Below, one piece after another: positions 34,989-46,539 of a DNA stretch of 64,000 nt. Location: NCBI GenBank assembly GCA_036674765.1, contig JARVKI010000055.1, forward strand, positions 236,593-300,592, in the 5' to 3' direction. Position 1 is the stretch's first letter, and the number at the start of each line of letters is the position of its first letter. A model generated the notes under the pieces. That model saw only the letters and a program-made list of their open reading frames with translations. It was not told the origin of the DNA and searched no databases. The DNA is from Seiridium cupressi (Eukaryota > Ascomycota > Sordariomycetes > Amphisphaeriales > Sporocadaceae). The position numbers were made by a program, and so were the translations under genes.

Positions 34989-36755
34989 TTACTTCGAAGG
35001 CGTCGGTACATAGTTCCGTGTATATTCTTCGATACTAGCCAAGTCTTGCTTAAGATCGACTTCCATCGGAGAATAGAACTTTGTTTTGTGAATAAGTTTC
35101 CACATGATGAAAAGGACAGGAAAAATGAAGATCATCATATAACTGCCAAGGTCAGTCTCGGAGTTTAGAGGTTATCCTTATAATGGGGAACTGAAATACC
35201 TGAATAGGAAGCTGCTGATATCCCAATTCCCCGGAAGGAACACGGTGTAGCCGCCCATGAAAGCCATGACAAATGTAGCTATGCAAGCGTACCAAGCTGC
35301 GTAGGGCTGAAGCTTGCCCATGTATGGTAACGATTTTCGATCTATGCCTTGAGCTTTCAATGCTCGATGGAAGCATATGAAAGTCGCGCATATGACACAG
35401 TAATTGATGAGCTGCGAGGCTGTGATAAGTGAGACGAACCAGCCTAACACAGTAGCAGTATTCGAGCTGACTTGCAAGAAAGACAGTAGTGAAATCAGAA
35501 GCACCACAATGACACTGTATATGGGCACGCCATTCTTCAGACAGATTGACAGGAATTTGGGAGCTTTGCCTTCGAGCGAGAGGCCGAACAACGAGCGAGA
35601 CGCACAGTAAACACTATACACGGGTAAGTCAGCTGTTCATTTTCAACAGACCAAATAAGGCTAGGAAGCAACGCACTAGCTGTTTCCTGCAGAAAACGCG
35701 GCTGTGAGCACCATTGCATTTACGATGTGAGGCAATACCGGGATTCCCAAGCGATTCATGGCCACGACGTAAGGCGAGGCCGCGGCGCCAGGTTCACCAT
35801 TGGTATATGCATCGCTCAGAGTCTGGTCGTTGTAGGGGACTAGAATGCCGACGCAGAGGGATCCCAGCATGAAAAATGCCGTCAGACGGTAAAATACTGC
35901 GTTGAATGCACGTGGCATCACCTTTCGGGGGTTCTCCGCCTCGCCTGCCGCCATCGAGACGTAGTCGGGCCCGGCGATTGTGAATGAGGCCGCGATCAGG
36001 CACTGCATGAAGCCCATGAAGCGGCCAGTGCTTCCCGTATGGTAGTATTCGTTGAAAGCGCCTGGCTCGTACCAATAGCGAAAACCGAAATGATCGTGCT
36101 GTGGGTTGCCACCAACCATCACGATAAACGTGAAGACGATAAGCCCGACAATAAGCAGCATTTTGCCCAGGGCAGCCCAGAATTCGGTTTCACCATACCA
36201 CTTGACAGCCATGATATTGATAATAGCGTAGAGCACCATGATAATAGCAATGATGCCTCCGACAGGCACAGCGTCGCTCCAGAAGTGAATGATCAGATTG
36301 CACGCTGTGACCTCAAACGGCACCATGGCGGCCTCGAAAATGAAGAAGTTCCATCCAGTGGCGAAACCAATTGACTCATCGGCCCAGCGGCCGGCAAACC
36401 GAATAAAAGGCGAAGAGATGGGCAGGTAAGTCACCATCTCCGCCATGCTGATAGTAACAGCGAGGATGACGCTGCACCATAGTGTGAAGGCGAGGAAGAG
36501 ACTCCCAGGGCCACCGGCGATCAAACTCTTGCCGATTTGCACGTATAATGCAGTTCCAATCGTCCCGCCTATGCCAATCAGCTGAATATGGCGCGACTTG
36601 AGCTTCCGGTGCGTGTGGTCGATTTGGCCGGTGTGTAGAGATTCGTTGATACTTGGCGCTCGGTCTCCAGCGTACTTCTCGCGATCACTACTATTATTGT
36701 CGTTGGCCGTTTCAAAAGCCGGTGTTTTGGCATAGTCAACGCCAGTGGAAGCCAT
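34989..36755 (-). CDS. Amino acid permease (APC superfamily, yeast-type)
   Basis: Plasma-membrane amino acid/H+ symporter of 548 residues with about 12 membrane helices. Exons are 36755-35677, 35613-35200 and 35142-34989; junctions read SAGNSYVYCASRSLFG and SSFLFSYMMIFIFPVL. The signature start of helix 1 is HIQLIGIGGTIGTALYVQIG, followed by GGPGSLFLAF and, later, AGPDYVSMAAGEAENPRK. The N-terminal cytosolic tail is rich in Ser, Asp and Lys. Substrate specificity cannot be told from this alone. The longer frame upstream begins with TTG, so the ATG at 36755 is used. It is convergent with the BBE gene (229 bp between the stops). Confidence 0.94.
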
Positions 36756-37808
36756 AGTATGACCGTTTTCTGCCAAACCCGTCGGCAGTTCAGTTTATAT
36801 GGCTCAAACCCAGTTCCAGACTAGCAAAACGTTCATGCAAAGATTTGAGAAGTAGTGAGAAGAACTCAGCTACAAAATCCATTAGTGGTGAGTGATAAGA
36901 AAGAAGGATCAGCGTTGGGTGACCAGGCTGAATCGAGGGATAGGTATTGACTGAAATTTCAAGTTCTACAAAATGATTACATGTGCCAACCCTCAGATGC
37001 GTCGCCAAGTGGGAGAAGACCTAGGTCTCTGCTAGGGTCCCTATCGGCAGGTGGGGTCTTCGCAGTACCAGTTAGTGCCATATGTGCGGTTCACGTCGTT
37101 CGAACTTTCGGAATTATGTACATTCTATGCTTGATTAAGAGACGAAGGTTCTTCGAGTGCATGGACACTCAGACACAACCAGCAGGAGAACGTCCTGAAC
37201 GAGGTTTATGAGCATTGAATGAGAACAGTGTTACAATACATGTACATGGCTGTGCGTGGTGCTACGACCGGGTCCGTGGCTCGACGCTGAAAAACTACTA
37301 CCCCCGCGACTGGTTCGGTGGATATTAGAGGCGGGGGAATGATAGTAATAGATTGGACTTCGATCGACCCACCAGCGAATCCCAAGAATCTGGGCATTGA
37401 ACAGCGGCGCAAATCATTTTACCGTTACGTACAGTACTTCTGCTTTTAATTCTTATCTGGTAGCTGTTATCTGCGACTGCTCCTGTCCCTGCAGCTGGGA
37501 GATACGGCCACTCGAGCATGGATCGGTACACGGCGCTTATGTGCCACTGGGGCACGCGGGCATGTCCCAACTCGGATATACTCCAGTGGCTGAATCCTCA
37601 TGTGACATGGTGCCGTGCTGCCGGGATCGAAACCGGTTGTCGGTCGGACGACGAATCTGCTGGCTATCGCTTCTCCCACATGAGAGTGTTGGTCTCGCCG
37701 AGTACATGTAGTCGAAGCACGCATATACTCTTGGCGTCATCAATTGCAAGGCCAGCCGCTGAATCAAATCCAAGAATGATTCCCCTCCGCTTCTTTGACC
37801 ACTCGGGA
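36756..37808. other. Intergenic region
   Basis: Permease promoter on the left, 3' region of the PLD-like gene on the right. Several overlapping ORFs of 70-130 codons on both strands (37206-37920) have no motif and partly overlap the PLD gene; none is called. Confidence 0.5.
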
Positions 37809-39305
37809 TTAGAAGACAGTCGTTGTCCTGTCCAACAGTGCGTCGAAAACAGTCTCGCTGACGGCCTGCGCGAAATCGGCTGAGTGAAACAAAATGCCAA
37901 GTTCCTGGCTGGTGAACCAACTTGCGCGATCCATGTTTCCAGAGCCCAGGACTGTGTATTGGCCGTCGACGATTGTGAGTTTTAGGTGAGAATGAACTGG
38001 CTCCTCTAAGACACGCCTTCTCTTGTTTTCAAGGTCTGAGTGGAAGTATAAGATCCTGAGACGTCCTATCTTCCTTCCACCAGCTTCTAGATCCATCATT
38101 GGCTCAGAGCTCGATGCGCTTTCAGTTCTCTGCGCCTTGAGTTCGCTGGCAATAAGCTTTTTGTAACGTCGAATCAGAGATCGGAGACATAACGATGTAG
38201 TTGTTCCAGCGGTCACAATTTGTTCCAGCAACATCATCCCCTTGCTCGTCACAATGGTGACTTGGACCCCGCGCCGAAGCGCATCGATGAGGCCATCCAT
38301 GACTGCCGCACTTGTCAAATTTGGCGTTTGCATATAAATAGATGTCTGGGCCATATCCAGTAGCCGGTTGACGGCCTCGTTCAGAGGCGTCGATGGAGGT
38401 GTTGGGTGATTCGACCAGGGTAGAGGCTGGTACCTTGGGTTCCGATGGTGAGATGACGGTAAAAGCACAGTTGGGGTCACCTTTCCGTTCAGTGCCGCGA
38501 GTCGTCTGGCTGGACTTTGTTTAGAAGTCAGCCCTACAGAGGCTGTCCCAGATGCGACCAAGGGAGAAACTCGATCGTATACATTACTTGGGGCCCAGCT
38601 GGAACGATCAAGGTCCTTGTCCCAGACTGTCCGGTAGAACGCCATCAATCCAGCAACTGCATCGCCCTGAATCTCAACGCAGCCCTCAAGCCAAGCCTCC
38701 CAACTGACGTTGCAACTTGGCAGCCATGCCTTTTGACGGTCCACAATGAGAAACTTTGGGTGCATCACGCTAAAGGGCAAGAAGAATAAACTCTTGACCT
38801 GGAGGTCGATAGCGCCTGCCTTCAGGACATCTGGATGCGGCAACCCAAGCTGGCTCTGCCATTTTCCCGGCGGATACACATATCCATCCTTAGAAGACGT
38901 GTGAAACAGCTTCTGCAGGAGTGATCTGGACGAAAAGCAGATGCGTATCCGCAGTGGCCGAAGGACATCGGCATCTGCTTCGCACTCCTGAATTAGCTGG
39001 TTCCTGTGCCTCGCAAGTTGCTCTAGTGTATCCTTCAGAGCCGTGAGCGTTGAAGAGGTTGCCCAGAAGCAGGTGACTAGAATGACTTCGTATTGTGCTT
39101 TTAAGATAGCGGGTAGAAGTGAGTTGGTGTAGATGGACGCTCCCGTCCCGAGCTCAAAAGCTTGCGGGTGGGACGTCGAAATCAGGGAATCGACTTGAGC
39201 TTCAGTACGATGTGTTGGAAGCTCGTCTGCGGCCTGACTACTGGCGTCGCTGGCATTGCAGAGCTTCCGCTTCCACGGCTCTATGAATGAATCCATCGAA
39301 CCCAT
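37809..39305 (-). CDS. Phospholipase D-family protein with two HKD motifs
   Basis: An intronless frame of 498 residues from a clear ATG (a second Met is codon 4). Two catalytic motifs HxKxxxxD are complete: HPKFLIVD (residues 182-189) and HLKLTIVD (440-447), the second followed by GSGNMDRASW. The two halves together form the PLD active site by way of a phosphohistidine intermediate. No PX, PH or signal sequence is visible, so this is not a classical phospholipase D1. It resembles the cardiolipin-synthase-like or nuclease-like PLD proteins of fungi, for which the substrate is unsettled. A low-complexity linker lies around residues 390-410. Confidence 0.9.
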   Translation of the reverse strand: MGSMDSFIEPWKRKLCNASDASSQAADELPTHRTEAQVDSLISTSHPQAFELGTGASIYTNSLLPAILKAQYEVILVTCFWATSSTLTALKDTLEQLARHRNQLIQECEADADVLRPLRIRICFSSRSLLQKLFHTSSKDGYVYPPGKWQSQLGLPHPDVLKAGAIDLQVKSLFFLPFSVMHPKFLIVDRQKAWLPSCNVSWEAWLEGCVEIQGDAVAGLMAFYRTVWDKDLDRSSWAPSNVYDRVSPLVASGTASVGLTSKQSPARRLAALNGKVTPTVLLPSSHHRNPRYQPLPWSNHPTPPSTPLNEAVNRLLDMAQTSIYMQTPNLTSAAVMDGLIDALRRGVQVTIVTSKGMMLLEQIVTAGTTTSLCLRSLIRRYKKLIASELKAQRTESASSSEPMMDLEAGGRKIGRLRILYFHSDLENKRRRVLEEPVHSHLKLTIVDGQYTVLGSGNMDRASWFTSQELGILFHSADFAQAVSETVFDALLDRTTTVF

Positions 39306-39777
39306 CGAATTCTTAGCAGAATTTTGCAGTTGCTGTTGAAAGAAAATCTGGAATTAATGATGCTTTAGGTTTGTTGTCGTGTCCTAGCTAAGCGATGTCT
39401 CAGAAGCTCTGCCAATTCAATTTGCCAGGGCTCCCCAGTTGCCGACGATGCGCTAAGCCGCCTCAAATTGTCGCCAGTTTCCGTCAGCACAAACGCCAAG
39501 TTGCATTTCCAGCATTTTTCATTGGTGAGGCACTCCATGTCAACGTTGTGGTTTCTCTTATTTGTGAGTTTCGATACCAAATAAACTCAATCTTGATTCC
39601 CAAGACTTCACAGCCCGCGCGCTTTGGGCGTCCTTGTATGTATCTCGTTGCACAGAAATATGTCCTAGCATATGGGTATAAACCAGTCATTCGCGCCTAG
39701 CGCCGTTATCTCGCTAACCGTAGCGACGCTCAGGTACCCAGCGACCCTGAGCTCGCATCAAATTATTAAATATCACT
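39306..39777. other. Intergenic region
   Basis: Short promoter region of the PLD-like gene and 3' side of the Zn2Cys6 gene. Nothing else seen. Confidence 0.5.
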
Positions 39778-42464
39778 TTAATATCCAATCCATGGCCCTG
39801 TTCTTTCCCAATCCACACTATCTAGCCATTGCATAAACATCGAGTCGTTCTCATATGCTAGCAGCTCATCTGGCGGTCCGAAGTTGAATTCTAACGGCAT
39901 CGTTGTGCCCATCCCAGGCGTAAAAGGTGCTCCAACATTCCCGATCACGTCGATCTCCATCTGGCCGTAACCTGCTTGCTGCGGCTGCTGGTGGCTCTCT
40001 GGATTCGGGCATTGAGACCCCGAGCTCGGTTGTTCTGCGGGCTTCGGAGCCAAAATCATGTCGAGGATGAGGGTGAGCGTCTTTCGGCCTTGCTGACTTA
40101 GCTCGAACATACTACCGTCGGACGGGTCGACGGAGCTGAGTTTCGCTGCGAATACAGATAGATCTTGAATCGTCTGGCTACGAGGTAAGGAAGCCTCTTT
40201 CGAATACCTTGGGAGCTTCTCTTGCTTGAGCAACTCGGTGGCAATCAAGGCAGCAGCTCGAAGGCCATGTACGACGAATATAGCCGACATTTCCAGCCCA
40301 TATCTCGAGGCCATGTCTTGACTATTTCCAAATTCGAGGACTTCCTTGAAAACTGCTTGAGCGACCTTAATCATCCTTTCCGAGCTAGCCTGTATCTTCC
40401 GTTGCAGGACTCGTTGCAGCAGCAGTTCATTAGCTCGGGTGCCTTGGCGGAAAATTGTCAGGTACAACTGTTTCATCAATGGCTGAGCAGGATTAATTTT
40501 TTGATGTCTCGCCTCGCGTAGCCAGTCGGGGAGCCTTTCCCAGTGCTCCTCTGTCTTCTGCTCAATTTCTGCTGCTCGCTGAATGATTTCTTCGCGACTG
40601 TAGCGACGAAGAGCAAGATCGAGAATCTCTTCCCTCCTAGGAGCAAACCCAGACCAAACACGTATCCAAGTACCCCGATGAAGATCTCCCGCCGTGTTGA
40701 AGCCATTGGCATCCATTTTAGCAAGAATTGGCTCGAGCTCTGTCCGGTCTAACATGAGTTGATCGTGGGTCAGGTCATGCGGCGGGTCGAGGTTCCAATA
40801 GTGATATGACGCGCGAGGTGGCCGGCCGAGGAATGACGAGCTTCCAATCTCCGAAAAGTAAACGGTAGAACGTGTCCGCTTCCGGAGCTCTGCAAGAAAG
40901 AACGGGACTTTGTCGTTGGCCTCGATTTCCTGGTGCCATCCCAAAGCCACGATCGCAGACACGAACTCCCCCCCTTGGCTATAACCTTCGAACTTGTGCC
41001 CGCCCTTGAGGATACTGTTGCAGACTGCGTCCTCAATCAGAAGCCAGACGAACAGGTCATTCAACGTGTTACACTTCCGACTAAACGATACGCAGGCGCT
41101 CGAAATTGCGTGAACTTGTTTAGCAAGTGTGAGTCGTACCACATTGTGTTCTTTGAAGATAGAATGTGATGAATCGCAATAGGTGGCACATATACCGATG
41201 ATGCCAGCGATAATGCCAATAACTTCCCAACGAAGGTTGGGGCCAGTTGCCAGGTCTGCCCACTCTTCAACCGTCGTGTTACCGTCGAAGACAAGTTGCG
41301 TTTGACTGTTGCGCCATAATAGTTCCGAAAGTCGATGTAACTTGTCGGGATCTTGTTGTTCCAGCACTTCCCCGTGGCACAACCACATCTTCCGTAGCCA
41401 TACCTTGACGATGCCCTCAAGAGCAACATCGTCAGATCCCTCACAGACGTCGAACCACTGCGTCACAAAGGCATTCACAAGACGCCTATCCTTGAGAAAT
41501 GATAAGAGACGACATCCCTGGACGATTGATTCGGCAGCAACAGGATCACGCTGTTGCTCAGAAGAGTCCAGATCACTTGTGACAATTCCAAGGCTCCCAA
41601 GGTTCTCTTTGAAGATGGACTTGAAAGTGTTATCCCCGATGTATGCGGGCTCCTTCTCGATTGCTGGATCAAGATCAGGACGGAATGGCGGAGCAGATGC
41701 CGCACGTTGACTTTGTGTGGAGAAGTCATGTGTGATATGAGTGTTGAAGGAGACTGCATCACTACGCTGTGACTTGAAACCGTCGACAGACGGGACAACA
41801 CTTTCCGTACGATTGTTAACAGTCGACCCGGACGGGGTGGGTAATGGCCGTTTGGGAGATTGCCGGGACACACGATTCTGGGACTTGAAGATCAGCCACG
41901 GTCCCGTATGGAGATGACTTGAGCGCAGAGTTATGTATCCTTGGGTGTGTGGTTTGTCTCTTATGGGCGCGACTGTCAACGACGCGCTCAGGAGGTACAA
42001 CATGAGCGATTCCAAGTTACAGTCCCCACTACGTTCTATCACGGTGGAGTAGTACTGTAGCCGTGTGTTGCCGGTAAGATGGAGTACAAGGGACACCACA
42101 TGTCGATTGCAGCTTAGAGGAAGACGATGCAAAACAACAGCGAGAAACATCTACTGACCGGTTGTGTTAACGGATTAGGGTGGTATATGCACTGATCAGC
42201 ACATCGTCTCTTGATGCAGCGCCCACAGGTTGGAACAGTGTCTAAATCGGAATAGGTCAGTCAATACTAGGCCGCGGCAGGTTGCATCCTTAGCATCAGG
42301 TCGGAAACGGATGGGGCACACTTGCGATCACACTTGAGCTTCGACTTTCGACATGGCTCGCACGACTGCAATTTCCCATTACGTCGATATTTTCCTACAT
42401 GATTGGCCGGCATACTCGTCGCAGGGGGCAGGGCCAGAATCTCTTGGTAGTCCTGGTATGCCAT
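39778..42464 (-). CDS. Zn2Cys6 transcription factor
   Basis: Predicted nuclear regulator of about 775 residues. Exons are 42464-42326, 42241-42159 and 41883-39778; the third exon start could also be 41877, and the second intron (275 bp) may hide small exons. The DNA-binding domain is split by the first intron: SCEPCRKSKLKCD, then TVPTCGRCIKRRC..QC, giving Cys at 35, 38, 45, 52, 55 and 60 or 64. With a GC donor (GCAAGT at 42325) the junction is CDHTVPTCGRC, the usual form in this family. No GT donor in the right phase gives as good a fit. The middle domain shows the fungal_trans pattern (RTRSTVYFSEIGSSSFLGRP). The C-terminus is acidic and aromatic (activation-like). Targets are unknown. Confidence 0.88.
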
Positions 42465-43427
42465 TCTGCACAGCAGGTATGCGCATAGACTGTTGGTATA
42501 TGAGATGGTGCTGCTAGCTGCCAAGTGCTACCGGTGTTAAAAGCCTCGGAATTGGGACAATCGCACTTGAGCTAACTGAATAGGCAACAACAGTATGTTC
42601 GCGTAGCAGCCACGAAACCTTGCCCCAGACATAAAAGTCAGCTATAACGAGTATCTGTGAGACGACGATGCTTGGGGTGAGAGTATTGGGAGGGTTTATG
42701 AACTCCGAAAGGCAAGACGCAGGGCGGCCATCTATCACTCCGAATGACAAGCGGGGCTTGGCTGTGCCGTATCGCGACATTAGGCCATGCACGCTTAGCG
42801 CCTTCGTCACTGCACCATGGGAAGTTGATGGATTACATTAGTGTCTGCATATCAGACGGAAGCGAGTTCCGACTCGGCTCATTCCGAACTCCGACCGTCG
42901 CTACTGTTGTGAATTAATTCGAGAAACAACGAGGAGGAGTAGTGCTATAAGTACTTACCTATCCACAGGCCAGGCAGCAGAGTAAACCGATAAAGCGATC
43001 GAATGAATATGGCGATGTCTGGCTTGACATACGTCCTTTACACGCGTCTTTGCTTGTAATACTGACCACTAACAGGCGAAATCATACATCCAGTTTCAAT
43101 ACCATCGTGCTGGAGGAATTATGTGGTTTCCCGAATCTATGTACGTCAATGCTGGCGCAGTTATTTCCGGATTGTAGTATATTATAATCGTGCGAGTGAC
43201 TGAACCCTTTCTTGCATGGATATCTACATGTAGGTGCACTATCTATCATGATCCATGGATCCGCTAGTGTGGTTAGTCAAGTTACACCATCGCGTTCTTT
43301 CAGCAGGGGTATCAATATCCACCAGTCCTCGACGAAAGTGCCAAAGGCCTGTAAAATGTACAACACAAGACTCTTATAAATGTCGAATCCTCCATACACA
43401 ATGGCTCAGGGGCCTTTCAATGTCCTT
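42465..43427. other. Intergenic region
   Basis: Promoter of the Zn2Cys6 gene and 3' region of the DUF2293 gene; both genes lie on the minus strand. No recognisable gene. Confidence 0.5.
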
Positions 43428-44327
43428 TCAGTCCGAGTCTTCGTACTCACTACCAGACCATTCGCTGCCACTACTCTCAACATCATAATCTTTAAGCGAT
43501 CGGCCCATGCTATTCCCGGTCAAGTTGACTGTACTTGCTACAGCCGAAATAGATTTGTTGCGGTGATCCTTCAACTCATTCCTCCGTCGTTTCTTTGGTG
43601 ATGGAAGCCCATTGCTGAGATTTGGTCCGGTCTTCAAACTTCGACCGGGTTGGCGCTCCTCGGCTTGCTTCTCTGCTTTCCTCGGAAGCTTCTTTGCACT
43701 CTCCACCCGGTCTTGCTCTGACTTCGGACTTGGTCTTGATTTCTTAACTTTCTTTCTCGCTTTCTTCTGATCTGCAGATCCGCCCCAAGCCATCATGGTC
43801 TCCCTCGTCTGACTTAATGTCAACTGGCGTGCGGTTTCACGACTGACGCGCTGCTTGAGCAATTTGTCGTAATCTGTATGGCAATGTCGGATGTGGGCCT
43901 TGACCGCCAGTTTTGCTTTTCCCTCAATATCTATCTTTGACGTTCTTCCCACGCGACCACTGCCCTTCTCCATAGCTCTGGTGACGATCTTGGGGATATC
44001 TTCCACCGGCGCTTTGGGGAAAAGTTTCTGAACGGTCTCACGGAAATTGTACTTGAGGGCATCGTCACGCTTTTGCACAACGGCTGCTCGGTCCTGTCGA
44101 GTCAAAGCCTCTGAGGCCAGCACATCGCTGTGGACCGTATATGGCACACGGATCCCAATGGCATGCTTGTTCTTATCAACGACAACGTAGACAGTCTGCC
44201 CAGCGGCTCGTGTTTGCTTTCGACAGTTGCCGGTGATATAGCGGTCGCCCTTGGCGACGAAAACGTAGCCCTTTGGCATGCGCGTGCTGCACAGCACTAC
44301 CGGCTCGTAGTTGTTTATGGGAACCAT
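43428..44327 (-). CDS. DUF2293-domain protein
   Basis: A 299-residue basic protein. The N-terminus contains MPKGYVFVAKGDRYITGNCR; the core (about residues 85-190) carries the DUF2293 pattern with LFPKAP, KGSGRVGR, AVKAHIRHCHTDYD and TARQLTLSQ, ending near MMAWGG. The C-terminal third is lysine-rich and disordered with nuclear-localisation-like KKARKKVKKSRP and PKKRRRNE, and ends in an acidic Ser/Glu/Asp tail. The molecular function of this family is not known; nuclear location is inferred. The start is a proper ATG, but a short upstream exon cannot be ruled out. Confidence 0.87.
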   Translation of the reverse strand: MVPINNYEPVVLCSTRMPKGYVFVAKGDRYITGNCRKQTRAAGQTVYVVVDKNKHAIGIRVPYTVHSDVLASEALTRQDRAAVVQKRDDALKYNFRETVQKLFPKAPVEDIPKIVTRAMEKGSGRVGRTSKIDIEGKAKLAVKAHIRHCHTDYDKLLKQRVSRETARQLTLSQTRETMMAWGGSADQKKARKKVKKSRPSPKSEQDRVESAKKLPRKAEKQAEERQPGRSLKTGPNLSNGLPSPKKRRRNELKDHRNKSISAVASTVNLTGNSMGRSLKDYDVESSGSEWSGSEYEDSD

Positions 44328-45374
44328 CTCAGCGGGGCCTCCCAGTCGATACTAAGTGGCTTCTTGAAGAATATCGAAACGAAGTGTCCGGACACAGGCC
44401 CCAAAATGACATTGGAAAATGAAGGTGGTGTGATGGAAGCCCAAATTAGTCCGAGAAATGAGTCGTCGCCTAGGTGGCCCTAGAAGCTCCAAAGATTGTT
44501 GTATTGACGGTATTCTTACTGAGTGCCTGGTACTTGCTGGAAGAAATGCTTTGATTGATAATCGTTAGGCCGATCATAGAAACAAAGGATTCGTGAGTCA
44601 CCTTTAGTAGGGACTGGAACAAAAAAGAAGGCTTGGACGTTCAACATCACAGAACAACATACGACCAAGAATATGGAAAGGCCGCTTCTCTGTTTGCGCG
44701 CTCGCTGCGCAGAGCTGTTGGTCAGGGTTTGAGATACCGGACGGAATTCACTACAGGGACTGAGCGCTGTCGATGGCAGCGCCAAGGGGTTTAGCGGCAT
44801 CCTAGCATCCTAACATGCGGGTCACCTAAAAGTGAACATGCGCCATGCAACACGCAATAATCTACACCAACACCATATTATCTAGAGTGGACATCTCATA
44901 ATCTTATGGATTTCTGAATTGGAGTTACTATGATTTCGTAGACGTTGTTACCAATATGCCCAATTAAGTCGAGCACGGAAACTTCAGCTCATATAACAAT
45001 CTTGACTTATTAGTTCATGCCTTCCACCGCAGACCTCGTGGTAGACAACTGAATGAAGTCTTACCAATATTGTCGACAGCTTTCGTCTCGATGGTGCCCT
45101 GAGGGCGTAAGGTTCTCGACTCGGACGCGGAGAGTAACAAAAAACCTGCCAGTATGTTTACGTCCTTCTATTTCACACAACTACAGTGCACATGCCCGAG
45201 AAACGAGATCAATGCAGTATACGCAATGCTATTAAATATTTAGACTACTACGGAGCGTCGGCACCAATCGTGTACCGACCGATCTAGCCTTGTGGGGTAT
45301 CATAAGGTTCCATTCCGTCCATTCATTTCGTGATCGTCCATTCTCTATATGGCTTTTGTGGGAAGAGAGCATGT
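44328..45374. other. Intergenic region
   Basis: Promoter of the DUF2293 gene and 3' region of the CsbD-like gene. A 94-codon minus-strand ORF at 44516-44800 has a hydrophobic middle but no motif; it is not called. Confidence 0.5.
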
Positions 45375-45979
45375 TCACTTCAACTCGTTCTTGGCATCGG
45401 CCTGCTTCAGGATATCATGCTCGGCACCACGCTGGCTGGTCTTGCCAGAATCGTGTTGGTCCTGGTACTCCTTCTGAGCGGCCGTGTTACCTGTGACACC
45501 AGCAAATGCAGAGCCAACGGTACCGGCAACTCTATCACCAACACCCTTGGTGTAGTCGTTGACCTGGCCCTTGGCCTCCTGCTGCTGGCCCTCGAAGTTC
45601 TGGTCGCGTCCGGCTTGCTTAAGACCCTGATAATAACATGTTAGCAAAGATGTATGACAAGGCCAAAAGCGAGACTAGTACTTACTGCAGAACCAATAGC
45701 TCCACCCAGGGCTTCCTTGGCAGAACCGACAGTCTGGTTCCAGTTGCCGGCAGCTCGGTCGGGGTCGTCCTTGGTAACGCCGGAGGAGGTAGCTGTGAAG
45801 CCAGGTCCCTTCAGAGTGGCGTGGGAGGCGTCCTGTTCAGCATCGGCCTTGTCTTGCTTGGCCTGGCCGTGTGCCTGATCGCCAGTGCTGCCGGTCAAGT
45901 TGCCAAGGGCGTTCTGGACAGCCCCAGTAGCAGAGTCCACGTAGGACTTGAGAGTGGAAGTGTTGTCGTTGGCAGACAT
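45375..45979 (-). CDS. CsbD/HMP1-like stress protein
   Basis: Hydrophilic, probably unstructured protein of 181 residues. Exons are 45979-45686 and 45626-45375 (intron GTAAGT...TATCAG, phase 0). It is Gln-, Ala-, Gly- and Asp-rich with repeated helical units such as VGSAKEALGGAIGSAGLK, EAKGQVNDYTKGVGDRVAGT and GSAFAGVTGN. This resembles bacterial CsbD stress proteins and the fungal HMP1 group described as mismatch/cruciform-DNA-binding proteins. The DNA-binding claim belongs to that family and is not visible here. A TATA-like box and four STRE motifs upstream fit a general-stress gene. Start chosen at MSANDNTS. Confidence 0.85.
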
Positions 45980-46114
45980 GATGACTGGTTGATTGATGGG
46001 TTGAGCGTAAATGTGTGGAAAATGAACTTTTTCTTGTGGTTGAGAGTTGAGTTCGGGATGTTTGAGTGATGTGTGAAGTTGAAACTGGGTCGCTTTATGG
46101 GGAGAAGAAGGATG

Positions 46115-46120
46115 TTTATA
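46115..46120 (-). promoter_or_regulatory. TATA box of the CsbD-like gene
   Basis: TATAAA on the minus strand (within CATATAAACATC), about 136-141 bp upstream of the CsbD-like ATG. Confidence 0.45.
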
Positions 46121-46393
46121 TGGGAAGTTGGGCCAGCGAATATTGTCAAGGCAGGCAGGCGACAATCATGATGGGCTCCTACCTTTGTTACCTAATCAGG
46201 CCGGCATTTGATGATATCATTTTGGAGAGGTTGTTTCGGGGACAACCAGGCAGTAGCGTCAAACCATTACGCAATTGCGTCCTTTGTCGCGCTCTGTGGC
46301 AATGAATCACATGGAATTCCAGCAATCGCGATTCTAGTGAGGATGGCGTTCTGGTAGTTTGGTTTCGGCAGCCAGCGTATGATGTCACTTTGG

Positions 46394-46539
46394 AGGGGCA
46401 CGAGGGGCACGAAACAGCTTCAGGCTTGCCGTGGCAGCTGCTGGACAAAGTTCCAGACCCCTCCATGTGCCCCACATCGCCCTCAATGGCCGCGGCCCGC
46501 TGGACTAACTCCCGCCTGTCAGGCGCGTCAGCTGAGGGG
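46394..46539. promoter_or_regulatory. Cluster of four STRE (AGGGG/CCCCT) motifs
   Basis: AGGGG at 46394-46398, 46403-46407 and 46535-46539, and CCCCT at 46458-46462, all within 146 bp and 415-560 bp upstream of the CsbD-like gene. STREs are bound by Msn2/4-type zinc-finger regulators in yeast and by related proteins in filamentous fungi. Four in so short a stretch is more than I would expect by chance, but the motif is short. Confidence 0.4.

Noticed and set aside
36790..37920. Cluster of ORFs (70-127 codons) on both strands
   Set aside because: Several are shadows of the PLD-like gene or of each other, and none has a family pattern.
43428..44483. Plus-strand ORFs opposite the DUF2293 gene
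   Set aside because: Shadows of the real minus-strand gene, which has the conserved domain.
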